Positions 53,701 to 64,000 of a stretch of 64,000 nt of DNA are shown in pieces. The notes under the pieces were generated by a model, which made no database searches, was not told where the DNA came from, and saw only the letters and a list, made by a program, of their open reading frames with translations. The stretch lies in contig SDUX01000002.1 in assembly GCA_008729055.1 (NCBI GenBank), positions 4,925,874-4,989,873 on the forward strand. Direction: 5' to 3'. The position numbers were made by a program, and so were the translations under genes. Origin of the DNA: Pyropia haitanensis. Taxonomy: Eukaryota > Rhodophyta > Bangiophyceae > Bangiales > Bangiaceae. Each line of letters starts with the position of its first letter. The stretch's first letter is position 1.

Positions 53701-56682
53701 GGCCACCGACTCGTCCAGCTGATCCTTGAGGCCGGCGACTGTTGCCTCGGTGGCGGCCTTCTCTGCAGCCACCGCCTTCAACGAGTCGCGCTCGGCGGCG
53801 AGGCCGTCCTCGACGGCAGCCTTGGCGGCCACCGTCTCGTCGAGACGGGCCTGCAAGTCCGCGGCGGCCGCCTCCGCCGCCGCCTTTTCCGCCGCCACGC
53901 TCGATACGGCGCCGCGCTCGGTCACCACCGCCTCGTCGGCAGCCGCCTTTGCTGCCGTCACTGACTCCAGCTGAGCCTTCAGGTCGGCAGCAGCCGCCTC
54001 GGCAGCCGCCTTTTCCGCCGCCACCGCCTTCAAGGTGTCGCGCTCGGCGGCAAGGCCGGCTTCGACAGCCGCCTTGGCCGCCGCGGCCTCCTCCAACTGG
54101 GCCCGCAGGTCGGCGGCAGCCGCCTCCGCCGCCGCCTTCTCCGCCGCCACGCTGGACATGGCACCACGCTCGGCCGCCACCGCTTTATCGGCGGCCGCCC
54201 GTGCCGCCGTCGCCTCATCACGTTGGGCCTTGAGGTCCGCAGCAGCCGCCTCGGCCGCCGCCTTTTCCGCCGCCACCGCCGCCAAGGCGGCGCGCTCCGC
54301 GGCAAGGCCGTCCTCGGCGGCGGCCTTGGCAGCCGCCACCTCGTCCAGGCGGGCCTGCAAGTCCGCCGCGGCCGCCGCGAGTGTCGCCTTTTCCTCCTCC
54401 GCCGCCGCCGCGGCGGCGGCGCGCTGCACCCCCTCCGCGTCGGCCGCGGCGGACCGGGCGGCCGCCTCGGCGCCCAGCCGCGCCTGCAGGTCCGCCGCGG
54501 TCGCCGCGGCGGCGTCGCGCGCGTCGGCTGCCGCCGCCGCGTCGGCGCGCGCGGCGGCCGTCGCCGCCTCCGCCGCGTCGAGGCGCGACCGCAGGTCCGC
54601 GGCGGCCGCCTCGGCGGCGGCCGCGTCCGCCGCCGCCGCCGCCGCCGCGGCGCCGCGCTCGGCCACGGCCGCCTCATCCGCGGCGGCCTTGGCCGCCGCC
54701 CCGGCCGCCAGCTGCTCGCGCAGGCCGTCGGCCGCCGCCTCGGCGGCGGCCTTGCCCTCTTCCGCGGCGGCCGCGGCGGCCACCGCGGCCGCGTGGTCGG
54801 CTGTCGCGGCGTCTAGCTGGGCCTGCACGCCCGTGCGCGCCGCGTCTGCGTCGGCCGCGGCAGCGGCCGCGGCCGCCGCGTCGGTGCGCGCCGCCTCTGC
54901 GGCCGCCGCCTGCGCGTCGAGGCGCGCCTGGAGGTCCGCGGTGGCCGCGGCGGCGGCCGCCTGCTCCGCCGCCGCCGCCGCCGCGGCATGCCGCTGGGCG
55001 TCCACGTCGGCGAGCGCGGCCGCCCGCTCCGCCGCGGCCGCGTCGAGGCGGTGGCGCAGGTCTGCGGCGGCCGCCTCGGCCGCCGCCAGCTCCCCCGCCG
55101 CCGCCGTGCCGGTGGCACGCTCGGCGGCGAGCGCCTCGTCGGCGGCGGCCGTCGCCGCCACCGCCGCGTCCAGCTGGCCGCGCAGGTCCGCGGCGGCCGC
55201 ATCGGCGGCGGCGGCGGCGGCCTTGGCCGCCGCCGTCGCGGCACGCTCCTCCTCGGCCGCCGCGGCGGCGGCGGTCGCGGCGTCTGCCGCTGCGGTCAGG
55301 CGCTCCTGCAACGCCGCCGCCGTGGCCGTCGCGGCCTCCTTCTCCTCGGTCGCCGCAGCCGCCGCGGCGCGCTGGGCGGCCGCGTCGGCGTTGGCCGCGG
55401 CGCGGTCGGCCGCCGCGGCGGCGAGCTCCGCTTTCAACTCCTCGGCAGCCGCCACGGCGGCCGCCTTTTCCTCCACCAGCGCCGCCGCCGCGGCCCGCCC
55501 CGCGTCGACCGCCGCCACGGCCGCGGCCTTGGCGCCAACCTCGTAGTCGAGCTCGGACCGCAGCGACTCGAGCGTCGCCTCAACGTCCTCCACCCGCCGC
55601 GTCGCGGCGGCGGCCACGCCCCGCTCAGCCGCCGCCCCCTTCTCCGCCGCCGCCGCGGCGGCCGCCGCGTCGGCCAGCTGTGCTCGTGCCGCCGCGGCGT
55701 CCGCCTCGGCGGCGGCCTTTTCCGCGACCAACTCCTCCCGCTCGGCGGCGGCGCCCTCGGCCGCCGCCTCGGCAGCCGCCGCCTCGTCTGCGTGGCGGTC
55801 CACCGCGGCCGCGGCGGCGGCGGCCGCGTCGCGCGCGGCGGCCGCCTCGGCTTCCGCGCGGCCCAGCCGGGCCCGCAGGTCGGCCGCCTCCTCTTCCGCC
55901 GCCGCGTCGCGGGCGGCCGCCTCGGCGCGGGCGGCGGACACCACCACCGCGGCGTCGGCCTCGGCGGCAGCAGCCTTGTCCGCCGCCGCCGCCGCCGCGG
56001 CGGTCGCCGTCTCGGCCTGCGCCGTCGCCGCCGCCGCCGCCTCATCCGCCGCGTCTGCGCGGCGGCCCGCCGCGGCGGCCGCCGCGGCGCCACGCTCCAG
56101 CGCCTCTGCCCGCGCGGACGCGTCGGCCAGCCGCTCCCGCAGCGCGGCGGCCTCCCCCCCGGCCTCATCGGCGCGCGCCGTGGCGGCGGTGGCGGCCTCC
56201 CGCGCCGCCGCCACGTCCGCGGTCAGCGCCGCGACCGTCGACGCGGCGGTGGCGGCGGCGGCGTCGCCCGCCGCCAGCTCCGCCTTGACCCCGTCCGCCA
56301 CCGCCGCCGCGTCGCGCGCGCGGCGGCGCATCTGGTCGGCCAGCTCGAGCGCGTCCGCCGCGCGGCGGTCCGCGTCCGCCGCCGCGGCGCGCGCCTTGGA
56401 CGTCATCGCGTCCGCGCGGTCGAGGCGGACGCCCATCTGCGCCAACGCAACCTCCGCCGACACCGCCCGGCGCTGCCACTCGTGCTCCCCGCCGCCGCCG
56501 CCGCCGCCGCCACCACCACCACCACCACCACCACCGCCACCCGCCAACGGCCGCCCGTCGAGCGACGACAGCGACGACAGCGCCGGCAGCGCCGCGCCCG
56601 GGCTGCCCGTGTCCCCGCCGCCGAGGCCTCCGCCAAGGCCGCCGCTGAGGCTGCCGCCCGGCGGGCTCGCCGGGTTGCCCAT
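49767..56682 (-). CDS. Giant Ala-rich coiled-coil protein with C-terminal tail anchor, 2202 residues (two exons)
   Basis: ATG 56682 has a strong context (ACGATGG). Exon 1 is 56682-50146 and exon 2 is 49838-49767. The first 75 residues are Pro/Gly/Ser-rich with a long Gly run. From about 80 to 2150 the protein is continuous Ala/Glu/Asp/Lys/Arg helix without Pro, in heptad rhythm, a very long coiled coil. The centre consists of near-identical 42-residue units (six heptads), for example DLKAQLESVTAAKAAADEA. Exon 2 adds LLLSIIVGLAAAVAALLARV plus three residues, a single hydrophobic segment at the extreme C-terminus, so the protein is predicted to be tail-anchored with the rod in the cytosol. Golgin-like tethers have this plan, but that function is only an analogy. 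The upstream sequence (AAYPKPRRGPFASPTAAPAA) is also coding-like in the same frame, so an extra 5' exon is possible. Confidence 0.75.
49839..50145 (-). other. Intron of the coiled-coil gene (307 bp, phase 0)
   Basis: The donor is CCG|GTACGT at 50146/50145. The acceptor is a pyrimidine tract (GTTCCCCCCCCTGGCAG) at 49855-49839, followed by TTGCTGCTG. Reading through would end after a short nonsense tail at 50044. Splicing instead keeps frame and adds a transmembrane segment. It is the only intron I can support in the window. Confidence 0.7.
51180..54330 (-). repeat. Tandem 126-bp units (42-residue, six-heptad repeats) in the coiled coil
   Basis: About 25 units. The protein pattern A-D-L-[KQ]-A-[QR]-L-[DE] recurs every 42 residues. 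Some multi-unit blocks are almost identical at DNA level (for instance around 52430-52600, 53310-53480 and 53815-53975). This points to recent unequal exchange or conversion. Confidence 0.8.
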
Positions 56683-58817
56683 CGTGCTACCGCCGCCCGG
56701 CGGCGACGCGGGCACCGCCGCGGGCGCCGCCGCGGGTGCCGCGGTCGGCGACGCAAACGGGCCGCGGCGGGGCTTGGGGTACGCGGCGAGCAGGGCCAGC
56801 CCGGCGGCAGAGCCGGCGGACCGGCCGGGCGGTGTGGACCCGTCCGTGGTGGCGGGGGGGGGGGGACGGGGGGGACCGACGAGGGGGGGAGGGGGGGAGG
56901 ATCAGACGGCCGGCGGGGGGTGGCGCGGAGCGAAGCGGGGGGGCGGCGGCCGTCCCCACCTCCACACGCCGGCGGCCGTCCCACCTCCACGCGCCGGCGG
57001 CCGTCCCACCTCCACGCGCCGGCGGCCGTCCCACCTCCACGCGCCGGCGCGCCGGCGGCCGTCCCGCGCCGGCGGCCGCGACCGCGTGGGTGTTGCCGCC
57101 GCGGCGGCCAGCGCACAAAAACGGGGGGGGGGGGGGTGGCGCCGGCCCGCCGCGACACTGGCCAGGCGTCGGAGCTGGGACACGTTGGCGGGGGGGGGGG
57201 GGGTCAGCCACCGCCGGGCCACCAGCAACGCGAGCGGCGTCGTGGCGGGACACCCCCGTGGGGGCGGTATCGTGGCTGCGGCGTGGCGGCCCGCCGTGTA
57301 GGGGCGTGCCCCCACATGGATTGGCTGACGGCGCCGATGCATCGTCAGCCTGGCGTCCCAATTCCGACTGAAGGCCGCTGCAGGCGGATCGGGCCTCGCG
57401 CACGTGACTAAAAGTGCCTCGATGTTTGAGATTCGCGTTCATGGCGCGCATCTCTTTGGTCCCAAGGGCGACAAGACGCCGTCCCAGAGGGGCCGTGAGG
57501 AGCTTCCCCATCGCATTTTCTTGCATGGTCCAGATTTTCAGTAGATTACGAATAAAATAGAAAGCGACAATTGGGTCGTCCAAGATATCGGGGATTGGTG
57601 CTGGAATGGTCACGGCGGCACCAACAGCTGCAAGCTGGTTGCAGGCTCCTCCAGGCGATCACGTGTGGCGCGCCCGGCGGCCAACCATTGAGGCCCACAC
57701 GCAGCTGCAGAGGGCCGAGCGATGGATCTGGAAGTGGCGTTCCTTGCTATCAACGTCCAGTCGTTCAATCTTGTGAATTACAATTGAGCAGGGGGTCTTC
57801 CATCCACCGATCGCTCACAATCAACGACAAATACTGTTGGGAATGCCCTCCCCCCCTTCCGCCGCGGCTCGTGGCTGGCGAGCTCTGACCCACGTGGATG
57901 GTCAAGCGTCACGGTCACCCGCGCCGGGGGGACCCCCTGCAACAGTTTTTGGGCGGTCGTGCGCCGTCGCCGCTCGCGTCGGTCGGATCCCCCCCCCCCC
58001 TTTCCCCGGTTTGTCAGTGCAGGCCTTTGCTGCTATGCCATACACACGGGCACGGCGGCCGACCCCCCCGTGCCCCCCCCCCCCCCCACAGCCCACTCGG
58101 ACGCGGTTCCCGCCAGGCCGCGCCCGCCGCGCGCGCCGCGTGGCTGTTTGCCGCGGGTGCCGCGCGCCGTGCAACGCCCGCCGCTGCGCGCTTCCCTTTC
58201 CCGCCAGGTCAACAACCGCCCCGCCCGCCCCCCCCCTACCCACCCTCTTCCACCACCCCCCCCCCCCTCCTCGGTCCTTTCCGCCGCACAACGACCCCGC
58301 CCATCGACGTGTGCCCCCCCCACGTCGGCGCGCCTGACGTCGACGCCGCGCGCAGGGCTATTCCGTCCACGACCCCCCCCCCCCCCCCCCCCCCCCCAGC
58401 CGCCCCGTCGAGCGAGCGGCGCGCCGCTGCTCACCACTGACGCCGCCACCTGGCGGCGACCGACCGCCCCCGCTTCTTTTCACGACCCCCCCCACTGCCC
58501 GCGCGCGTTGCGTGCGCGCGCCGCATCGGCGCGTCGCCACCCCCATCGTACCGGGTTGACGGCGCCCGCTCCACCACCCGCCGCCGTTGGTGGCGTGCAG
58601 CAGCGGGCGGGGCGGTACGTACGTACCGTGCCCCGCACCCACACCGCCTGCCCCCCCTTCCTACCACCCCTTTCGTCGACGCGGTCGCGCGTCCCCGCGG
58701 CGACCGCGTTGCGTGCGAGCTTGACCGCCCCGACTCGCACCCCCCACCGCCCCGCTCCCCCCCCTCCCCCCCCCGTGCCCGCGCCGGCGATCGGCGCGCC
58801 CCCGCCGCGTCGGCACC
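56683..58817. other. Spacer between divergent genes
   Basis: Region between two genes transcribed away from each other. 56683-56870 may be 5' coding or leader sequence of the coiled-coil gene. 56947-57047 is a minisatellite. 57400-57850 is lower in GC. 57960-58760 is very C-rich with runs up to 18 nt. No additional gene is supported. Confidence 0.45.
56947..57047. repeat. 25-bp minisatellite, four units
   Basis: Four tandem units based on CGGCCGTCCCACCTCCACGC plus GCCGG. The first unit is 26 bp with small differences, the other three are identical. Confidence 0.85.
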
Positions 58818-60412
58818 ATGCCGCAGTCCCGCAAGCGCACGGCGGAGGGGGAGCCGGCGTCCCCCCCCCCCGTTGGGGGCACCACCGGCACGGCGGGCGC
58901 GGCGGGCGCGGCGGGCGCAGCGGCGGCGACGGCGGCGGCGACGGCGGCGACGGCGGCGACGACGGCGCCGGCAGCTGCGGGCGGCGCGGCGGTCGCGGCG
59001 GTGCCGGCGCTGCGGCCGCGGCGGCGGCTGCTGCGGGTGCCCAAGTTGGACATTGGGGTGTCCCCCGCTGCGGTGGCGGGCGGCCCCGCAACGGTGACGG
59101 TGAACCGGTCTGGCGCGGGCGTGCCGGGCGGCCGCACGCGGACGGTGCTGGAGGGGTCCCGGCGGGAGGACATCCTCCAGTGTGGCGTCGTGGCGGCGCT
59201 GGTTGCCAAGGCCGAGGGCCGGCCACCGCCGCAGCCGCCGTCGGCAGTGGCCGAGGGTGCGGCTGCGCCGGCCGGCACGGGGGGGCGCGTGGGGGGGGCG
59301 CCGACGGTGTCGCCGTCGACGGGTGCGGCCACGGCGGGTGCGGGCGCGACGGTGCCGACTGCAACGGCGGCGGCGGCGCCCGCCGTGTCGGCACCGCGGC
59401 CGGTGCTGATGCGGCTGCCGCTGGCCAGCCACGCCGCCTTTGACGCGTTCCTCGACGCGCTTGCCGACACGCGCGCGGCGGCCACCGCCGACGCGACCGC
59501 GGACGCGGCCGTCGGCGGCGGCGACGCGGCGGCTGCAGCGGTAGACGGCAGCGCCGGCGCTGCACGGCCGGTGACCCCCCTGCGGACGCCCGGCGGCGGG
59601 GTCGGCGGCGGCGCCGCCGCCGCCGCCGCTACCACCCCTGCCGGCAGCGTGCGCACGCCCGCGCGCCCCCCCCCCCCCCGGCGTGGGTGCGCCACTTCCG
59701 GGGCGTCCTGGAGCTCTCCCACCGCCTCGGCGCGCCCGCCGTGCAGGCGCGGTACGTGGCGCTGGTGGTTGCCGGCTTTGACGGCGCCGGCTGGGCGTCA
59801 CCCCACCTGGACGTCCTCGCCGCCGACGCGCTGTGCCCGCACCACACGCCCTGGCCGGCGGGGGTGGTCGAGGCGGTCGCGGCGGCGCTGCGGCTGCTCG
59901 CGTCCCGCCCCGACTACCGGGACGAGGCGGCCGGCGCCGTCGGCGCCGCCGACGGATCGCCGGCCGCGGGTGGTGGCGGCGAATCCCTATCCGCGTCGGT
60001 CGGCAAGTCGGTCCGCCGCATCTGGCGGTGGGGCGGCGGCGGCGCGGCGGCAGCGTCGCCGCCACCCCCGGACGTGCTCCCGCCCGTTGTGCGGCTGCTC
60101 GTGCAGGATGAGCTGGCGCCGTCGACGCGCGGGCAGCTGGCCGCGGTGGACCCGGCGTTTGGGCACCCGGCGTCGGCGCCCGCGGCGACGGGCTGGGCGC
60201 GTGGGGGCGGTGGCGGCGCCTCGGCGGTGGCGGGCCTGCTGCCGGGCAGCGCCAGCCCGCTGACGACGGGTGGGCGGCCGTCGCCGGTGGTGGCGGCACC
60301 GTCGGGGGGGGGGACGCCCCTCTCGTGGCGCCGCCTGATGGTGCGCCGCACCGCGACAGTGGCGACGCCGGCGATGACCCGCCGGGCGCTGCGGTACGCG
60401 CCAACGACCTAG
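58818..60412 (+). CDS. Hypothetical nuclear-type protein, frame broken at a C14 run
   Basis: ATG 58818 (CACCATGCC) starts MPQSRKRTAEGEP, followed by an Ala-rich spacer. Ordered stretches follow: PRRRLLRVPKLDIGVSP, GGRTRTVLEGSRREDILQCG with VVAALVAKAEG following, and PVLMRLPLASHAAFDAFLDAL. At the run of 14 C (59666-59679) sensible coding moves to another frame: AWVRHFRGVLELSHRLGAPA, VQARYVALVVAGFDGAGW, HLDVLAADALCPHHTPWPAG, VVEAVAAALRLLASRPDY, to TAG 60410-60412. One extra C (or two fewer) would make the gene continuous. The original frame past the run is Arg/Pro-only and not protein-like. The total would be about 530 residues. No family is recognised. The early KRT basic cluster is compatible with nuclear import. 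Confidence 0.55.
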
Positions 60413-63310
60413 AGGTGTCCGGGTGGGGGGTGGCGGGGTGGACGGGCGCCGCGACCGCGTCGGGGGTAGGCCGAGCTGGTCGCCGAGCCCCCGTGGCCGC
60501 CTGCCGGGTGTGCCAACGCGCGGGGAGGTGGTTTTTTTTTTGCCACGCCAGGACCCCTGTGGCTGCGGGGGGGCTGGGGGGGGACTGCAGGGGTAGGCCC
60601 TGGGATGGCGGCCAGCCCCAGCTGATGGGTTGCCGTCTCTGCCGCGCTGCCAGTCGCCCAGTGTGTATTGGGCGCCTCTGGGCGTGCCCGTATTCTTACT
60701 CTTGTGTGTGTGTGGTGTTTGTGTGGAAGGGGGGGGCTCAAGGTCATAAAGGAGCGGTGCATCGGGCGGCGAGCAGCGTTTCTTTGTAATTACAGGCAGC
60801 CTGCCCAGCCGCGCCCGTGCCACGGTAGGGCCTTAGTAGGCGACCCGCCGCGTGTGGTTGCGTGGGGGACTCACCTCTCGCTGTCCGTTTCGCGCGCACG
60901 TCAGCAGCGCACACGCTACACCACACTTGGCGGGACGCAGGGCACACGGACCGTAGTGTGGGTCCATGCTGCGTCCTCCCGAACGGCACGATGGCCCGGC
61001 CGTGGCCGTGCGTCCATGGCAGCGCGACCTGCCACTTTGCCCCTCCCTTGTCGACTCTGCCGTTACCAGTGGGGCTTGTAGAGGAGCATCCCCCTGGTCT
61101 GTAGCGGACAGGTCCCAGCAGCCCAATAGGCGCAGCGCCGAGGGCAACACCCATGGCGGTTCGACGTTTACCACACGCGAACAGCCGGTCGAGTGGCTGC
61201 ACCCGACAACCCTGAGCCACCCATCCAAGCCCTGGTCCCCGATACGCACCCTCTGGCCGGAGGGTCCTCCACACGCATGTCACAACTGACGCCAAATGTG
61301 CCCCCTCGTGCTGCTCGTCGCGCGCGTCCAAGTTCGGGGCCGTGTGCCTCGTCCGCCCACCCCCCCGCCCCCCACCTAGGCTATCCCTCCCTGCCCCGTC
61401 ACACGCCGCCGCCCAGGTAGCGGTGGAGGGTCCACGGCCGTCTCATCCAGCCCTGCTGTCGTCCCGTACAAGACGACACGCGCCGAAAACCAAACATCTC
61501 TGCCAGCAATAGAAGGGAGACACAGCGTGCAGTTGCAACAAAGAGCGGGGGGGGGGGAGAAGCAGAGCAGAGAACATGTCAGCAACCAAATTCGGCACGT
61601 GGGCGCGGCCCAAAGGGCATCCACAAATCGACGTGGCCAACGGGACAACAAAAGAGCGAAAGCGTCCCCCACGGTGGTGAGCACAGCGCGTTATTTCCCT
61701 CAGACAAAACGTGGATCATCCGTCCTCCAATGGAGGTTCAGGTATATGCTTGTCGTTATGTGGTCATCAAAGGGAGGGGGCGGGGTACGGCGGCAGCCAA
61801 GTGCATTGAGAAAGCAGCAACAAAAAAAAACACAGCACCAAGACGATGCTAGCGCAGCAGCATAGGACCAAAACGTACCAACACAATCATAGCCATCTCG
61901 CACGTGGACCGTAGGATGGCCTCAGCAACCAACCACGTTGCGGGCCCTTCACAGGAGCCGCGCCCGCCCTGCCGCCAGCAGTCAAGAAGACACAGAGAGG
62001 AACGCCGTCGTTAATCGGACACGCGGCACTGCCACCATTGCTGTAGCAGCTACAGTCGGTCAATGGAGAGTCACACCATGCTGTACGACGGACCCGACGG
62101 CCGTACCGTGGTCCACCTCAAAGCCTGAAGATATGAAAAACTGGACCCAACTGCTGTCGCCGCCGACCCGTCCTCTCCAAGGGCTCCTGCGTCGGTCAAA
62201 GTGACACATCATCAAGCCGGGATCGAATGCAATGATAGTAGCCCTCCTATGTCTGCGCCATAGACAATACTCTCACACCAAAGATCATCATTTGATAACA
62301 ACTGCAAACAAAATTGTCCTCCGTGCCTCGCGGGGTGGATTGTCCCATCGCGAAGTGCGCTCATCCCCGGCGCCGGCACCGGCGAAGTATTGCTTTTTCT
62401 CCACTTCGTCAACGGTTCTGGCGGCGTCTAGATGCTAGGGTGACGCCGAGCAGCGAGGAATGCCGCCCGGCGCACGTACGCTACAGCCGTACTCGAGCTG
62501 CAGCCGGCATCGGTCCGACCAGCCCGCGTCTCCCAGCCGGTGGACACCCAGAGGCTGCACTTCTCGGACGAGGGCGTCCCCCGCCTGATAGTGAGGAGAC
62601 TGTGATAGACCCAGTGGCGAGCCGAGGCCTCGGGGGGGGAACCATGGATGGAAGAGCATTGGTAGGGGGTACCACGGTGTTCGCCCTCTGGGCACGGCGC
62701 GAACAGCCGGGCGAGGCTGTTCAGCAGAAGCCGCTGCTCTGCCAGTTGGGTCGAGGGAGGTTGGTCCAGTAGCGGGGAGAGTCCCGCCGCACACGCAGTT
62801 CAGGTGGCGGCAGTTCTGTCACCCTTCCCACGACAGCGGCGCTCGGGTGGATAGCTGCCATTGCATTGCTCCTCCCCCGCGTGTGAGGCCCTCTCCGGCC
62901 GCCCGAAATTAATTTCCGACATGAGCAGCACGTGGGGCGGTCAAGGCCCGCGGGCGTCTCTACCCCGGGGCCGTCCGTCTCGGTACCACCGGGACGCGTG
63001 GCCATCAGCCGCCCAAAAAGACAGTGAGCGGGGGGAGGAGGGGTTTGCGGGGGTTTGCATGGGCGGGCACGTGGGTACCGCGGGGATGAACAGGGGGGAG
63101 TGGGTGGCCAGGGGGGGGCCGTCGCTAAACGGCAACCCCCCCCCCGACCACGACTGTCCCACTGCCGCCTTCCCCTCCCGACCGCTGTCTGCCGTCCCCT
63201 ACCACAACTGTTCGAGGCCGCCGTGGCGGTCAAGTCGCGGTTCGCGCCGAGGCGGCTGTACGCGCCTTGCGCTCGCCTGCCCCCCTGCCTTAACTGACGG
63301 CAGGGCCACC
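60413..63310. other. Spacer left of the last gene
   Basis: 2.9 kb of mixed composition, lower in GC than the genes around it, especially 61660-62440. Frames are short or lack ATG. I see no domain, tRNA or clear repeat. Confidence 0.45.
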
Positions 63311-64000
63311 ATGACGGTCCCTGTCCGTAGCAGAAGCAACGACATCACCGAGCAGCGTGGTGGTGGTAGTAGCAGCGACGGAAGCAGTAGCCCGGCGGGC
63401 TCCCCGGCGACGGCGGCGGCAGCCGCAACGGCCGTCTCCCCGCACGACAGCGAGCGAGGCCACCCCTGTGGGCGAGTTGCCCCTCCCCCTCGTACTTCCA
63501 GCAGCGGCGGCGGCGGCAGTCGCGGCAGCGACGGCGGCGGCGGTGGTGGCGGCGGCGGCAGTCGCGGCAGCGACGGCGGCGGCGGTGGTGGCGGCGGCGG
63601 CAGCAGCAACGAGAGCGACGGGGAGAGTGAGCCCCCCTCGACTGACGGCCTGCCCCACGACGATGATGAGAGCGGCAGCAGCAGTGGGGCGCTGGTCGCC
63701 GTGGGGGGGGCCGCCGCCCTCCTCGGCCGCAAGCGCCGGGCGGGGCCGCTGGGCGGCCGGCCGTCAGCAGTGGCGGTGGCCGATGCCGCGACGCCCAGCG
63801 GCATGACGGTGGAAGCAAAGCCAGGAGGGGAGAGCGGCACACCAGACGCAGTCAATGGGCGGCCCCCCGCAGGAGCGGCGCCGGGTGAGCCGGAGCACGG
63901 CAGCGACAGCGGCGTCGGCGGTGGCGACGGCGGCGGCGGCGGCAACGGTGGTTGGGCTGCTGCCAACGCGGCTGGCAAAGCGGACCTGTCACCGCCTGCA
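63311..64000 (+). CDS. Ser/Gly-rich acidic protein, 5' part (runs off the window)
   Basis: ATG 63311 in an optimal context (GCCACCATGA) opens a frame with no stop through 64000, giving the first 230 residues. It starts MTVPVRSRSNDITEQRGGG. It has two 14-residue repeats SRGSD plus nine Gly (42-bp period, about 63518-63601), an acidic Ser stretch (SSNESDGESEPPS, HDDDESGSSSG), a short hydrophobic stretch (ALVAVGGAAALLG) followed directly by GRKRRAG, then an acidic/Gly linker. The hydrophobic-then-basic pattern could be a membrane segment or simply a nuclear localisation signal after a linker. Its identity is unknown because the globular part would lie beyond the window. The opposite strand is open too but is a Pro/Arg shadow. 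Confidence 0.6.
   Translation, partial: MTVPVRSRSNDITEQRGGGSSSDGSSSPAGSPATAAAAATAVSPHDSERGHPCGRVAPPPRTSSSGGGGSRGSDGGGGGGGGGSRGSDGGGGGGGGGSSNESDGESEPPSTDGLPHDDDESGSSSGALVAVGGAAALLGRKRRAGPLGGRPSAVAVADAATPSGMTVEAKPGGESGTPDAVNGRPPAGAAPGEPEHGSDSGVGGGDGGGGGNGGWAAANAAGKADLSPPA

Noticed and set aside
50378..55546. Several long plus-strand Ala/Ser-rich frames
   Set aside because: Antisense shadows of the 42-residue coiled-coil repeats; heptad pattern exists only on the minus strand.
63199..63978. Minus-strand frame at the right edge
   Set aside because: Pro/Ser/Arg translation of Gly/Ser codons of the plus-strand gene, which has an optimal ATG context.

Overview
This is a very GC-rich, gene-sparse eukaryotic nuclear window. 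Most genes are single uninterrupted frames starting at an ATG in a good eukaryotic context, and only one spliceosomal intron could be supported. The proteins are dominated by Ala, Gly and Pro tracts. A nuclear-type gene for a bacterial-type sigma-70 factor with a transit-peptide-like N-terminus implies a photosynthetic host. Together these traits best fit a bangiophyte red alga such as Porphyra or Pyropia. A GC-rich green alga is the main alternative. The taxon is an inference from composition and gene content; no marker gene is present.

Layout. 1-2062: 3' part of a gene for a protein with SUMO-interaction-like motifs and a C-terminal PIN/NYN-like domain. 2786-8117: a DIRS-type tyrosine-recombinase retrotransposon on the minus strand, with gag, RT-RNase H and YR regions and a split-direct-repeat terminal structure. 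9438-11460 (-): a bZIP-like gene whose frame is broken at a C7 run. 15678-21215 (+): a 1845-residue Tudor-like/PHD chromatin protein. 21399-23021 (-): plastid sigma factor, convergent with the PHD gene. 24062-24752: a MITE-like element with 27-bp perfect inverted repeats. 25223-27252 (+): a membrane/Gly-rich protein, frame broken at a G9 run. 28696-29010 (-): a small basic protein. 30825-32126 (-): a secreted Cys-rich protein. 34954-45549 (-): a giant SANT protein of the N-CoR/SMRT type, about 3531 residues. 49767-56682 (-): a 2202-residue tail-anchored coiled-coil protein with one intron. 58818-60412 (+): an unknown protein, frame broken at a C14 run. 63311-64000 (+): 5' part of a Ser/Gly-rich protein that leaves the window.

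Themes. Three of the large proteins (PIN-like, Tudor/PHD and SANT) carry acidic-flanked hydrophobic motifs of the SUMO-interaction type. Two of them are chromatin-reader architectures, so a SUMO-linked nuclear regulatory group is possible but is only inferred. Three other genes break exactly at G/C homopolymers. This looks more like sequence-length error than biology, and raw reads would settle it. Long spacers between genes hold simple repeats, minisatellites and AT-rich islands and have no coding sequence that I can defend.
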